Shown piece by piece: positions 1-5,035 of a stretch of DNA of 5,035 nucleotides. The stretch is from Limnohabitans sp. Lineage in GTDB: Bacteria > Pseudomonadota > Gammaproteobacteria > Burkholderiales > Burkholderiaceae_C. Every line of letters starts with the position of its first letter. Positions within the stretch are counted from its first letter, which is position 1. A program made the translations under genes and the position numbers. The DNA lies in the NCBI GenBank assembly GCA_018883305.1, contig VEQI01000260.1, forward strand, positions 1 through 5,035, read 5' to 3'. The notes under the pieces were generated by a model, which had not been told where the DNA came from, made no database searches, and saw nothing but the letters and a program-made list of their open reading frames with translations.

Positions 1-642
1 GTCGTACACCGCCACCACGGCGCGGGGCTCCATCGGCGCGGGAATCAGGCGCTGACTGGCCACCCGCAGACGGCTGGTGTGCGTGGCCTGCGCGAATGCC
101 GCATCTACTGCAGCGCGATCACCGGCCTCAAACTCGGCGGATACGTTGCCGGGTGAGGCCTCGTGCAACACTGGCGCACCGGGTTGAAGCGCGGCGTCCA
201 TGGTGGGCACCGCGTCAAGGAGTTCGAACTCCATGTCTGCCAGGTCGGCAGCGTCTTGAGCCTGGTAGGCCGAGTCGGCAATCACGAAGGCGATGGGCTG
301 GCCGACAAAGCGCACCACATCGCGGGCAAGCACGGGCATGCGCGCCACGCGCTGAGCTTCGCCGTGACGGTCCTTGACCGACACCGCGTTGGGCAAATCT
401 TGCCCGCCATGGGCATCGATGTCCTGTGCCGTCATGACCCAACGCACGCCAGGAGCGGCTGCCACTGCACTCAGGTCCATGCGCAGAATGCGGGCATGGG
501 CATGCATGGAGCGGATCACGTGCATGTGCAACGTCCCAGGATAGTGCACATCGGCGGTGTACTCGCCTTGCCCGGTGATGAGGCGATGGTCTTCCGTGCG
601 CGCGTAGTTCACGCCCGACTGGGGCAGCGTGCGGGCATTCAT
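1..642 (-). CDS. Molybdopterin-binding large subunit, xanthine dehydrogenase/CoxL family (3' end cut by window edge)
   Basis: This is the N-terminal 214 residues of the catalytic large subunit of a molybdenum hydroxylase; the reading frame is open to the left edge. The visible part is the a/b hammerhead domain. Matching motifs are RTEDHRLITGQGEY (residues 15-28), LHMHVIRSMHAHARI (38-52), VRFVGQPIAFVIAD (110-123) and LIPAPMEPRAVV (199-210). The family usually has RSPHAHARI; here Met replaces Pro. Family knowledge: this subunit holds the Mo-pterin cofactor and hydroxylates the substrate, passing electrons to the 2Fe-2S and FAD subunits in the cytoplasm. The Mo-binding and active-site loops lie beyond the window, so the substrate is unknown. 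The start ATG (640-642) overlaps the stop of the 2Fe-2S gene as ATGA, with a GGGGGT ribosome-site-like run 6 nt upstream, suggesting translational coupling. As I recall them, CO dehydrogenases carry PLETC where this protein has PMEPR, which argues against a true CoxL. Confidence 0.93.
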   Translation of the reverse strand, partial: MNARTLPQSGVNYARTEDHRLITGQGEYTADVHYPGTLHMHVIRSMHAHARILRMDLSAVAAAPGVRWVMTAQDIDAHGGQDLPNAVSVKDRHGEAQRVARMPVLARDVVRFVGQPIAFVIADSAYQAQDAADLADMEFELLDAVPTMDAALQPGAPVLHEASPGNVSAEFEAGDRAAVDAAFAQATHTSRLRVASQRLIPAPMEPRAVVAVYD

Positions 643-1109
643 GCAGCACCCCCATTCATCTGCTGGGCCGCCTGCTTGACGGCGGCCGCAATATTCACAT
701 AGCCGGTGCAGCGGCACAGGTTGCCCGCCAGCCCTTCCGCAATCTCCTGGTCATTGGGCAGCGGGCAGCGACGCAGCAGGCCCACGGTGGCCATCACCAT
801 GCCAGGTGTGCAAAAGCCGCATTGCAAGGCATGACATTCGGTGAAGGCCTGCTGCACCGGGTGCAATCCCTTGGCGCCCAGCCCCTCGATGGTGGTGACC
901 TGACAGCCATCGGCTTGTGCGGCCAGCATGCTGCACGACTTCACGGCCTGGCCATCCACGTCCACCGTGCAGCAGCCGCACTGGCTGGTGTCACAACCCA
1001 CGTGTGTACCGGTCAGTCGCAAGGTGTCGCGCAGCAAATCGACCAGCAAAGTGCGGTCTTCGACGTCAGCACTGTGAGGCTGACCATTGACGGTGAGTTG
1101 AATCTTCAT
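639..1109 (-). CDS. (2Fe-2S)-binding small subunit of molybdenum hydroxylase (CoxS-like)
   Basis: A complete 156-residue protein, close to the usual size of CoxS-type subunits. It carries two 2Fe-2S clusters that move electrons from the Mo centre to FAD. The N-terminal plant-ferredoxin-like domain has Cys39, Cys44, Cys47 and Cys59 (GCDTSQCGCCTV, 38-49). The C-terminal helical domain has QCGFCTPGM (96-104, Cys97 and Cys100) and GNLCRCTGY (129-137, Cys132 and Cys134). All eight ligands are present. Extra cysteines occur at 46, 69, 92 and 115; position 46 is usually Ala in this motif. The start MKIQLTVNG is the normal family start, although no purine-rich ribosome site precedes it. It lies 84 bp after the FAD gene and overlaps the large-subunit start by 4 bp, so the three genes most likely form one transcript and one heterotrimeric complex. 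The fold assignment is firm; the substrate of the complex is unknown. Confidence 0.97.
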   Translation of the reverse strand: MKIQLTVNGQPHSADVEDRTLLVDLLRDTLRLTGTHVGCDTSQCGCCTVDVDGQAVKSCSMLAAQADGCQVTTIEGLGAKGLHPVQQAFTECHALQCGFCTPGMVMATVGLLRRCPLPNDQEIAEGLAGNLCRCTGYVNIAAAVKQAAQQMNGGAA

Positions 1110-1193
1110 GGCGAGGAAAAATCAAATGAGGGGCGAATAAAAAGACAGTTGGCGCAACAGCGGCAGTCACCCATGACCCACCGCCAGCCACGT
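1110..1193 (-). other. Intra-operon gap between FAD and 2Fe-2S subunit genes
   Basis: An 84-bp non-coding gap inside an operon that is otherwise tightly packed. On the minus strand it holds a possible hairpin (fwd 1162-1167 with 1180-1185, six pairs including one G:U). It also holds a small GTTG-CGC-CAAC stem (fwd 1148-1158), followed 4 nt later by five T residues (fwd 1139-1143). This resembles a weak, leaky terminator or processing site, but the stem is only 4 bp. No Shine-Dalgarno sequence is seen just before the 2Fe-2S start. Any functional role is speculative. Confidence 0.4.
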
Positions 1194-1976
1194 TCAACGC
1201 AATTGCTTCAAGGCCTGCGCATACATCAGGCCGGTGAGGTGTGCGCGGTAGCGTGCCGGTGCATGGATATCGCTCAACAAACCCTCATGGGCAAAGGGCG
1301 GCGGCGTTTGACCGGCTTGCCAGGCGGCCTCAGCTTGCGGCCAACGGCAGACAGCATCGGTGGCACCGGTGACAGCCACGCGGCGCCCCTGAGCGCCAAA
1401 GTCGGCCAGGAACACGCCCGCCATGGCATAGCCCGAGGCAGGGTGACGAAACTTGGCATAGGCGCTTTGGCGGGCACGAGGAAAACGCACACCCCGAATC
1501 ACCTCACCCGGCGCCAGTGCGGTGGTGAACATGCCCAGGAAGAAATCATCAGCGGCAATGTCGCGCTGCGTGGTCACCACCGTGGCGCCTAGGGCCAGCA
1601 CGGCGGCCGGGTAATCGGCGGCCGGGTCGTTGTTGGCAATGGAGCCACCCAGGGTGCCACGGGCACGCACCTGCGGATCCCCGATGAGGCCCGCCAGTTC
1701 GGCCAGCGCGGGCAGGGCTTGAGCCAGTTCGGCATGCGCGGCCACTTGCTGGTGCTTTACCGCCGCGCCCACCCACACGGCATCGGCTTGCACCCGGATC
1801 TCTTGCAAGTCGGGCAGCCGTGCAATGTCAATCAACTCGCTGACCGCCAACAAGCGGTGCTTGAGCGAGGGAATCAGGGTCATGCCACCCGCCAGCAGTC
1901 GCGCCTGGTCATCGCTGCCCAGGCGCTGGGCCGCCTCATTCAAAGAGCCAGCTCGGTGATAGTGAAAAGGGTTCAT
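1194..1976 (-). CDS. FAD-binding medium subunit of molybdenum hydroxylase (CoxM-like)
   Basis: A complete 260-residue FAD-binding subunit, slightly shorter than classical CoxM (about 290). It takes electrons from the 2Fe-2S subunit and gives them to the final acceptor. Visible landmarks are the N-terminal start MNPFHYHRAGSLNEA, the FAD loop AGGMTLIPSLKHRL (29-42), the second FAD loop TLGGSIANNDPAADYPA (108-124), the FFLGMFTTALAPGEVI segment (145-160), and a C-terminal CO_deh_flav_C-like domain from about 165 (YAKFRHPASGYAMAGV, 173-188; DIHAPARYRAHLTGLMYA, 236-253). The open frame extends upstream to 2144, but those 56 residues resemble no part of the family, so the ATG at 1974-1976 is chosen. 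That start has no clear Shine-Dalgarno sequence. It is the first gene of the operon and is transcribed divergently from the dehydrogenase gene. Both FAD loops look intact, so a functional subunit is likely. Confidence 0.95.
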   Translation of the reverse strand: MNPFHYHRAGSLNEAAQRLGSDDQARLLAGGMTLIPSLKHRLLAVSELIDIARLPDLQEIRVQADAVWVGAAVKHQQVAAHAELAQALPALAELAGLIGDPQVRARGTLGGSIANNDPAADYPAAVLALGATVVTTQRDIAADDFFLGMFTTALAPGEVIRGVRFPRARQSAYAKFRHPASGYAMAGVFLADFGAQGRRVAVTGATDAVCRWPQAEAAWQAGQTPPPFAHEGLLSDIHAPARYRAHLTGLMYAQALKQLR

Positions 1977-1997
1977 GCGAAAAACCGTTGATGAAAA

Positions 1998-2012
1998 GCG
2001 CGCATTCCGCGC
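1998..2012. repeat. Short inverted repeat GCGCG-N5-CGCGC
   Basis: Perfect 5-bp arms (1998-2002 and 2008-2012) around the loop CATTC. The nearer arm lies about 21 bp upstream of the FAD-subunit start, in the probable leader of the hydroxylase operon. In GC-rich DNA a 5-bp palindrome can easily arise by chance. It shares its 5-nt spacing with the stronger repeat at 2042-2060. Confidence 0.4.
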
Positions 2013-2028
2013 CAAGGCTCTGGTTTCA

Positions 2029-2085
2029 TACCCAAGCCCATGCGGCGCCCCGTGCGCCGCTAACCTGTCACGGACTGTACCCAAG
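2029..2085. repeat. Pair of TACCCAAG direct repeats flanking a hairpin
   Basis: The octamer TACCCAAG occurs exactly at 2029-2036 and again at 2078-2085, 49 bp apart start to start. The two copies flank the GC-rich inverted repeat at 2042-2060. Repeated octamers in a divergent promoter region can be regulator half-sites. The number of possible pairs in 150 bp makes chance a real alternative. Confidence 0.4.
2042..2060. repeat. Perfect GC-rich inverted repeat GCGGCGC-N5-GCGCCGC
   Basis: Perfect 7-bp arms (2042-2048 and 2054-2060) made only of G and C surround the loop CCCGT. As RNA this would be a stable hairpin on either strand. It is not followed by a T-run on either side, so it is not a standard intrinsic terminator. 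It sits near the middle of the divergent intergenic region, where it could be an operator or a leader-RNA structure. Confidence 0.55.
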
Positions 2086-2108
2086 GTGCCAAACCCGAGA
2101 AGTCCACC

Positions 2109-2114
2109 AGGAGA
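2109..2114 (+). promoter_or_regulatory. Ribosome binding site AGGAGA that decides the dehydrogenase start
   Basis: AGGAGA lies 8 nt before the ATG at 2123-2125, which is ideal spacing. The ATG is directly preceded by an in-frame TGA (2120-2122), so no earlier start is possible. The alternative ATG at 2174 has no purine-rich sequence before it. This site is also part of the left arm of the inverted repeat 2109-2116 / 2144-2151. Confidence 0.65.
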
Positions 2115-2151
2115 CTCCGTGAATGCTCGGCTTGTACACTGCAAGTCTCCT
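2109..2151 (+). repeat. Inverted repeat AGGAGACT / AGTCTCCT covering the ribosome binding site
   Basis: Perfect 8-bp arms (2109-2116 and 2144-2151) are separated by 27 nt. In the dehydrogenase mRNA the right arm would pair with the Shine-Dalgarno sequence and could hide it. The right arm can also pair with AGACT at 2154-2158 (AGTCT, 2144-2148), giving a competing smaller hairpin that would leave the ribosome site free. The pairing is seen in the sequence; a regulatory role is inference. Confidence 0.45.
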
Positions 2152-3160
2152 TCAGACTCTGCCTGTTCCGATCATGACATTTTTCGTTGGCCTGACCCGT
2201 GACCTCCTGACCCCTGGTGGCGAGCCCTCTTTTGGCACAGCGCCTCTGGCCTTGCTGTCCCAGCCCGGCCTGGACCTGAAGTGGGAGTTCATCCCCGAGT
2301 CCGTCTCCGAGATCACGCCTGAACTGATGGCCCGCTATGACGGCATTTATGTCAACACGCCTCGGGTGACGGCCGCCTCGGTCGCCGGTCCGCAGTTGCG
2401 CACCAAAATCATTGCCCGCCACGGCGTGGGCTATGACTCGGTGGACGTGAAAGCCCTGGCCGACAAAGGCGTCATCACCACCAACACGCCGGTGGCTATT
2501 CAGCGTCCGGTCTCGGTCGCCGCACTCACCTTCATTCTGGCCCTGGCAGGTCGTCTGGTCATCAAAGACAAGCTCACCCGCGAGAACCGCTGGAATGAGC
2601 GGACCAACCACATGGGCCTGGGCCTGACCACCCGCACGCTGGGCGTGGTGGGCATTGGCGGCATTGGCCGTGAACTGCTGAAGCTGGCGCGTCCGTTTGG
2701 CTGGCGCATGCTGGCGGCCGATCCGTTTGTGGATGAGGCCGTGATCCGGGAACTGGGCGCTGAACGCGTGTCCCTGGAAGACCTCATGCGTCAATCCGAC
2801 TTTGTGGTCACCACCGTGCTGCTGAATGAAAAAACCCGTCACCTCATCAATGCCGAACGACTGGCTCTGATGAAGCGCACGGCCTACTTGGTCAACATGG
2901 CGCGTGGCCCCATCGTGGATGAACTGGCCTTGATCAACGCCTTGCGCCAAGGCACGATTGCCGGTGCCGGCCTGGATGTGTTCGAACAAGAGCCCATTGC
3001 CCCCGACAACCCGCTGCTGCAGATGGACAACGTGCTGCTGGCCCCGCACTCTCTGTGCTGGACCGATGAATGTTTTGACCACATGGCGCGGGAAGGCCTG
3101 GGGTGCATGGTGGATTTTGCCCAGGGCAAGACGCCCAAGTCGGTGGTGAGGCCAAGCTGA
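2123..3160 (+). CDS. D-isomer-specific 2-hydroxyacid dehydrogenase, NAD-dependent
   Basis: A complete 345-residue cytoplasmic oxidoreductase that interconverts a 2-hydroxy acid and a 2-keto acid with NAD(H); hydroxypyruvate/glyoxylate reductases and phosphoglycerate dehydrogenase are relatives. Order of landmarks: N-terminal substrate-domain half with GVGYDSVDV (101-109); NAD-binding Rossmann fold with GIGGIG (177-182) and acidic Asp200 at the end of the second strand, which favours NAD over NADP; catalytic Arg261 in NMARGP, Glu290 in DVFEQEP and His309 in LAPHS. All three catalytic residues are present. The start at 2123 has a good AGGAGA site. However, the first 17 residues look unlike the family and their codons are less GC-biased, so the ATG at 2174 (MTFFVGLTRDLL, 328 residues) is a serious alternative. 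It is divergent from the hydroxylase operon and convergent with the TctC genes. The exact substrate is not determined by the sequence. Confidence 0.93.
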   Translation: MLGLYTASLLQTLPVPIMTFFVGLTRDLLTPGGEPSFGTAPLALLSQPGLDLKWEFIPESVSEITPELMARYDGIYVNTPRVTAASVAGPQLRTKIIARHGVGYDSVDVKALADKGVITTNTPVAIQRPVSVAALTFILALAGRLVIKDKLTRENRWNERTNHMGLGLTTRTLGVVGIGGIGRELLKLARPFGWRMLAADPFVDEAVIRELGAERVSLEDLMRQSDFVVTTVLLNEKTRHLINAERLALMKRTAYLVNMARGPIVDELALINALRQGTIAGAGLDVFEQEPIAPDNPLLQMDNVLLAPHSLCWTDECFDHMAREGLGCMVDFAQGKTPKSVVRPS

Positions 3161-3201
3161 AGCGCCCCAACCTGTCAGCACCAGCTTGAGGGTGCAGCCG
3201 C
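3161..3201. other. Convergent gap between dehydrogenase and TctC genes
   Basis: Only 41 bp separate the two convergent stop codons. The gap holds a 5-bp stem GCACC/GGTGC (3178-3182 and 3191-3195, 8-nt loop) and a GCTGA/TCAGC pair (3156-3160 and 3175-3179) that cannot form at the same time. No T-run follows on either strand. No convincing terminator is present. Confidence 0.5.
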
Positions 3202-4188
3202 TCAGTCCAGGCCGAGATTAATGCGCCGGGCCACCGCCCCCCACTTGACCGAGTCGCGCGCCAGTTGCGCTGCCGCCGCTTCCGGCGTGCTGACCACGGG
3301 CACTTGATCCGTTTGCTTCAGACGTTCCACCACCTCGGGCACGGCCAGGGCATCGGCCCAGGCCTGACGGAATTTGGCCACGATGTCGTCTGGCACACCC
3401 CGTGGCGCCCATAGCGCCAGCGTGAACATGGCGTCATAGCCCTTGACCCCAGCCTCTGCCGCTGTGGGTACATCTGGCAAGGTGGGCGCACGAGTGGTGC
3501 CTGAGACTGCCAAAGGAATCAACTTGCCGCTGCGCACATGCGGCAGCACCGTGGGGCCGGCCAGCAAACCACAGGGCACCTGCCCTGACAACACATCCTG
3601 GGTGGCGGGCGCGGGACCTTTGTAGGGCACATGGCGCATGTCAAACCCACCCATGTACTGCAACAGTTCCATGGACAAATGGCCCGGCACACCAGGCCCG
3701 CCCGAGGCATACGCCATCGGTTGCGCCTTGGCCTTGGTGATCAACTCCTGCAGAGTCTTGACGCCCACCGAGGGGTGGCAGACCAGCGTCTGCCCAAACT
3801 GGGACAAGATGGCCACCGGCTTGAAGTCTTCCGGCTTGTAGGGCATGTTGCGGTACACATGCGGGTTGACGGTGACGATGGTGTCGGTGCCCAGCATCCA
3901 GGTGTAACCATCAGGCGCTGAGCGCGCGGCTTCCTGCGCACCAATGTTGCCGCCCGCCCCGGCACGGTTGTCCAGAATCACCGGTTGCTTGAGCGTGGCA
4001 TTCAAACGTTCCAGCACGCTGCGGGCAATCAGGTCGCTGGGGCCGCCGGGTGGATGGGGAATCACGATGCGGATGGGGCGTTGCGGCCAATTCGCCGCGC
4101 CTTGCGCCCAGGCCAGGGTGCCCGCACTCGCCACAGACACAGCGACGACCATGCGTGCGGCCCAACGGGTCAGTTGAAATCTGGACAT
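3202..4188 (-). CDS. Tripartite tricarboxylate transporter substrate-binding protein, TctC/Bug family (complete)
   Basis: A complete 328-residue periplasmic solute-binding protein, the usual length for this family. The N-terminus is a Sec signal peptide: Arg3, Arg8 and Arg12, a hydrophobic core (13-26), and probable cleavage after AWA (28/29). The mature protein starts with the family pattern WPQRPIRIVIPHPPGGPSD (34-52), the first ligand loop, followed by ENRPGA-like DNRAGAGGNIGA (73-84), YASGGPGVPGHLSMELL (160-176, second ligand loop), HVPYKGPAPATQDVLSGQV (186-204) and LPDVPTAAEAG (237-247). Bug proteins bind carboxylates or related small molecules and may feed a TctA/TctB permease, which is absent here. 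The start ATG has GAGGGGG just upstream, and that site overlaps the stop codon of the preceding TctC gene (TGAGGGGG), so the two are one operon with probable coupling. The ligand is unknown. Confidence 0.96.
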   Translation of the reverse strand: MSRFQLTRWAARMVVAVSVASAGTLAWAQGAANWPQRPIRIVIPHPPGGPSDLIARSVLERLNATLKQPVILDNRAGAGGNIGAQEAARSAPDGYTWMLGTDTIVTVNPHVYRNMPYKPEDFKPVAILSQFGQTLVCHPSVGVKTLQELITKAKAQPMAYASGGPGVPGHLSMELLQYMGGFDMRHVPYKGPAPATQDVLSGQVPCGLLAGPTVLPHVRSGKLIPLAVSGTTRAPTLPDVPTAAEAGVKGYDAMFTLALWAPRGVPDDIVAKFRQAWADALAVPEVVERLKQTDQVPVVSTPEAAAAQLARDSVKWGAVARRINLGLD

Positions 4189-4192
4189 GGTG

Positions 4193-4200
4193 CCCCCTCA
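4193..4200 (-). promoter_or_regulatory. Ribosome binding site fused to the upstream stop codon
   Basis: On the minus strand TGAGGGGG combines the TGA stop of the upstream TctC gene with a GAGGGGG ribosome site, 4 nt before the ATG of the downstream TctC gene. The intergenic distance is 9 nt. A terminating ribosome would sit on the next initiation site, which suggests coupled translation. Confidence 0.65.
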
Positions 4201-5035
4201 GTTGTCGATCTTGACGTTGGCCGCCTTGGCCACCTGCGCCCACTTCTGTTGTTCGCTCTTGATGAAGTTGGCAAATTTCTCGATGGAACCGCCGCCGTCC
4301 TCGGCGCCATATTGATCCATTTTTTCCTGCACATCCGGCATGGCCAGCACTTTGTTCACGTCATCGTTCATGCGTTGTGTCATGCCGGCAGGCACGCGTG
4401 ACGGGGCCATCAAACCGTACCACACGGTGGCCTCAAAACCGGCAAAGCCGGCTTCCGCCATGGTGGGCACACCCGGAAAGCCCTTGGCCCGCTTGAGGCG
4501 CGTCTGGGCCAGCGCCAGGGCCTTGCCAGACTTGATGTGGGGCGCCGCCGAGGTCATGGTTTCAAAACAGTAATTGACCTGCCCGCCCATCAAATCCGTG
4601 AGCGCCGGACCAGAGCCCTTGTAGGGCACATGCAGCGCGTCAATGCCCGCTTGCAGCTTGAACATCTCCAGCGCAAAGTGCTGTGCCGAGCCACCGCCCG
4701 CAGATGCAAAGCTGATCTTGCCGGGCTGACGCCTGCACAGCTCCACCAGCTCGGCCACGGTCTTGGCGGGTTGGTCGGGGTTGCAGATGAGGATGTTGGG
4801 CGTGACACCCACCATGGAGATGGGCGCAAAGTCGCGCTCGGCGTCGTAGTTGAGCTTGGTGCCCATGGCGGGCGCCAGCGCATGGCTGTTGATGTGCGCC
4901 ATCAGCAAGGTGTTGCCATCGGGGGCTTGCTTGCTGACATAGTCGGCGGCAATGACGCCGGCAGCACCCGCCTTGTTTTCGATGACGATGGAGATGCCCC
5001 ACATGGCCTGGAGTTTTTGCGCCACCACGCGGGCC
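4198..5035 (-). CDS. Second TctC/Bug family substrate-binding protein (5' end beyond right edge)
   Basis: The frame is open to the right edge and gives 278 complete codons of a periplasmic binding protein. A GTG at 5026-5028 is not the true start: the codons before it read Ala-Arg and align with Ala55-Arg56 of the neighbouring paralogue, so roughly 54 N-terminal residues, including the signal peptide and first ligand loop, lie outside. Counting from that GTG codon, visible motifs are ENKAGAAG (17-24), YVSKQAPDGNTLLMA (30-44), FASAGGGSAQHFALEMF (107-123), HVPYKGSGPALTDLMGGQV (133-151) and FPGVPTMAEAG (184-194). These match the family in the same order as the complete paralogue, but the two sequences differ widely, so this is not a recent duplication. 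It lies upstream of the other TctC gene in the same operon, separated by 9 bp. It probably binds a different or related organic acid. No permease genes are in view. Confidence 0.94.
   Translation of the reverse strand, partial: ARVVAQKLQAMWGISIVIENKAGAAGVIAADYVSKQAPDGNTLLMAHINSHALAPAMGTKLNYDAERDFAPISMVGVTPNILICNPDQPAKTVAELVELCRRQPGKISFASAGGGSAQHFALEMFKLQAGIDALHVPYKGSGPALTDLMGGQVNYCFETMTSAAPHIKSGKALALAQTRLKRAKGFPGVPTMAEAGFAGFEATVWYGLMAPSRVPAGMTQRMNDDVNKVLAMPDVQEKMDQYGAEDGGGSIEKFANFIKSEQQKWAQVAKAANVKIDN

Larger units (their letters stand above)
1977..2122. promoter_or_regulatory. Divergent intergenic region between hydroxylase operon and 2-hydroxyacid dehydrogenase gene
   Basis: Two oppositely transcribed units start from this 146-bp stretch, so it should hold promoters for both. 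I could not identify a convincing -35/-10 pair on either strand. It contains the inverted repeats at 1998-2012 and 2042-2060, the direct repeat TACCCAAG at 2029-2036 and 2078-2085, and the left arm of a third inverted repeat (2109-2116). No regulator gene is present in the window. The role as a shared control region is inferred from gene orientation. Confidence 0.7.

Noticed and set aside
163..702. A 179-codon plus-strand frame over the large-subunit gene
   Set aside because: The minus strand encodes a clear hammerhead domain here; the plus-strand product has no recognisable motif and crosses the junction of two real genes.
822..1592. A 256-codon plus-strand frame
   Set aside because: It spans two hydroxylase subunit genes and their gap in antisense, with no family-like motif.
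2042..2060. GC-rich hairpin as an intrinsic terminator
   Set aside because: No T-run follows on either strand and it lies between divergent starts, where no transcript should end.
1977..2144. Upstream extension of the FAD subunit from an ATG at 2144
   Set aside because: The 56 extra residues do not resemble the family, while MNPFHYHRAGSL at 1976 matches the usual start. The extension would also occupy the divergent promoter region.
1977..2173. Sigma-70 promoter candidates such as TATGAA (minus strand) and TACACT (plus strand)
   Set aside because: Each matches only four of six -10 positions and lacks a plausible -35 box at 16-18 bp.
2060..3181. A 373-codon open frame on the minus strand covering the whole dehydrogenase gene
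   Set aside because: It is longer than the real gene but its product is rich in His, Gln, Gly and Arg with no domain, and it mirrors the codon bias of the opposite strand. The plus-strand frame carries all dehydrogenase motifs.
3985..4401. A 138-codon plus-strand frame across the two TctC genes
   Set aside because: It is antisense to two clear binding-protein genes and has no recognisable motif.
5026..5028. GTG as the start of the right-hand TctC gene
   Set aside because: The frame stays open to the edge and the preceding residues Ala-Arg align with the interior of the complete paralogue; the real start is outside.

Overview
This window looks like part of a GC-rich betaproteobacterial chromosome. 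The best fit is Burkholderiales, perhaps the Comamonadaceae. The reasons are strong G/C bias at third codon positions, two tandem periplasmic binding proteins of the Bug/TctC type (a family greatly expanded in that order), and a CoxMSL-like molybdenum hydroxylase operon. This placement is inferred from gene content and codon use, not from a marker gene.

Layout, left to right. (1) Positions 1-1976, minus strand: a three-gene molybdenum hydroxylase operon of the xanthine dehydrogenase / aerobic CO dehydrogenase superfamily. Transcription runs right to left: FAD subunit (1194-1976), an 84-bp gap, 2Fe-2S subunit (639-1109), then molybdopterin subunit (1-642, cut by the left edge). The last two genes overlap by ATGA. 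The order medium-small-large is that of coxMSL, but the visible part of the large subunit favours a non-CO hydroxylase. (2) Positions 1977-2122: a divergent intergenic region with several short inverted repeats and one direct repeat. It probably holds the promoters and operators for both sides. (3) Positions 2123-3160, plus strand: a D-isomer-specific 2-hydroxyacid dehydrogenase with complete NAD-binding and catalytic motifs. (4) Positions 3161-3201: a 41-bp convergent gap without a convincing terminator. (5) Positions 3202-5035, minus strand: two tandem TctC/Bug solute-binding proteins. The downstream one (3202-4188) is complete with a signal peptide. The upstream one (4198-5035) lacks its N-terminus because of the right edge. 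They are 9 bp apart and surely co-transcribed.

How they may work together (inference): the Bug proteins would capture an organic acid in the periplasm, the molybdenum hydroxylase would hydroxylate a substrate (commonly an N-heterocycle, aldehyde or acyl-CoA), and the dehydrogenase would interconvert a 2-hydroxy acid and a 2-keto acid with NAD(H). The substrate cannot be read from this window. No RNA genes, insertion sequences, CRISPR arrays or phage genes were seen. All genes appear intact apart from the two cut by the edges. The content is an ordinary catabolic gene neighbourhood; no clearly new type of system is visible. The least explained sequence is the divergent control region and the 5' end of the dehydrogenase gene.
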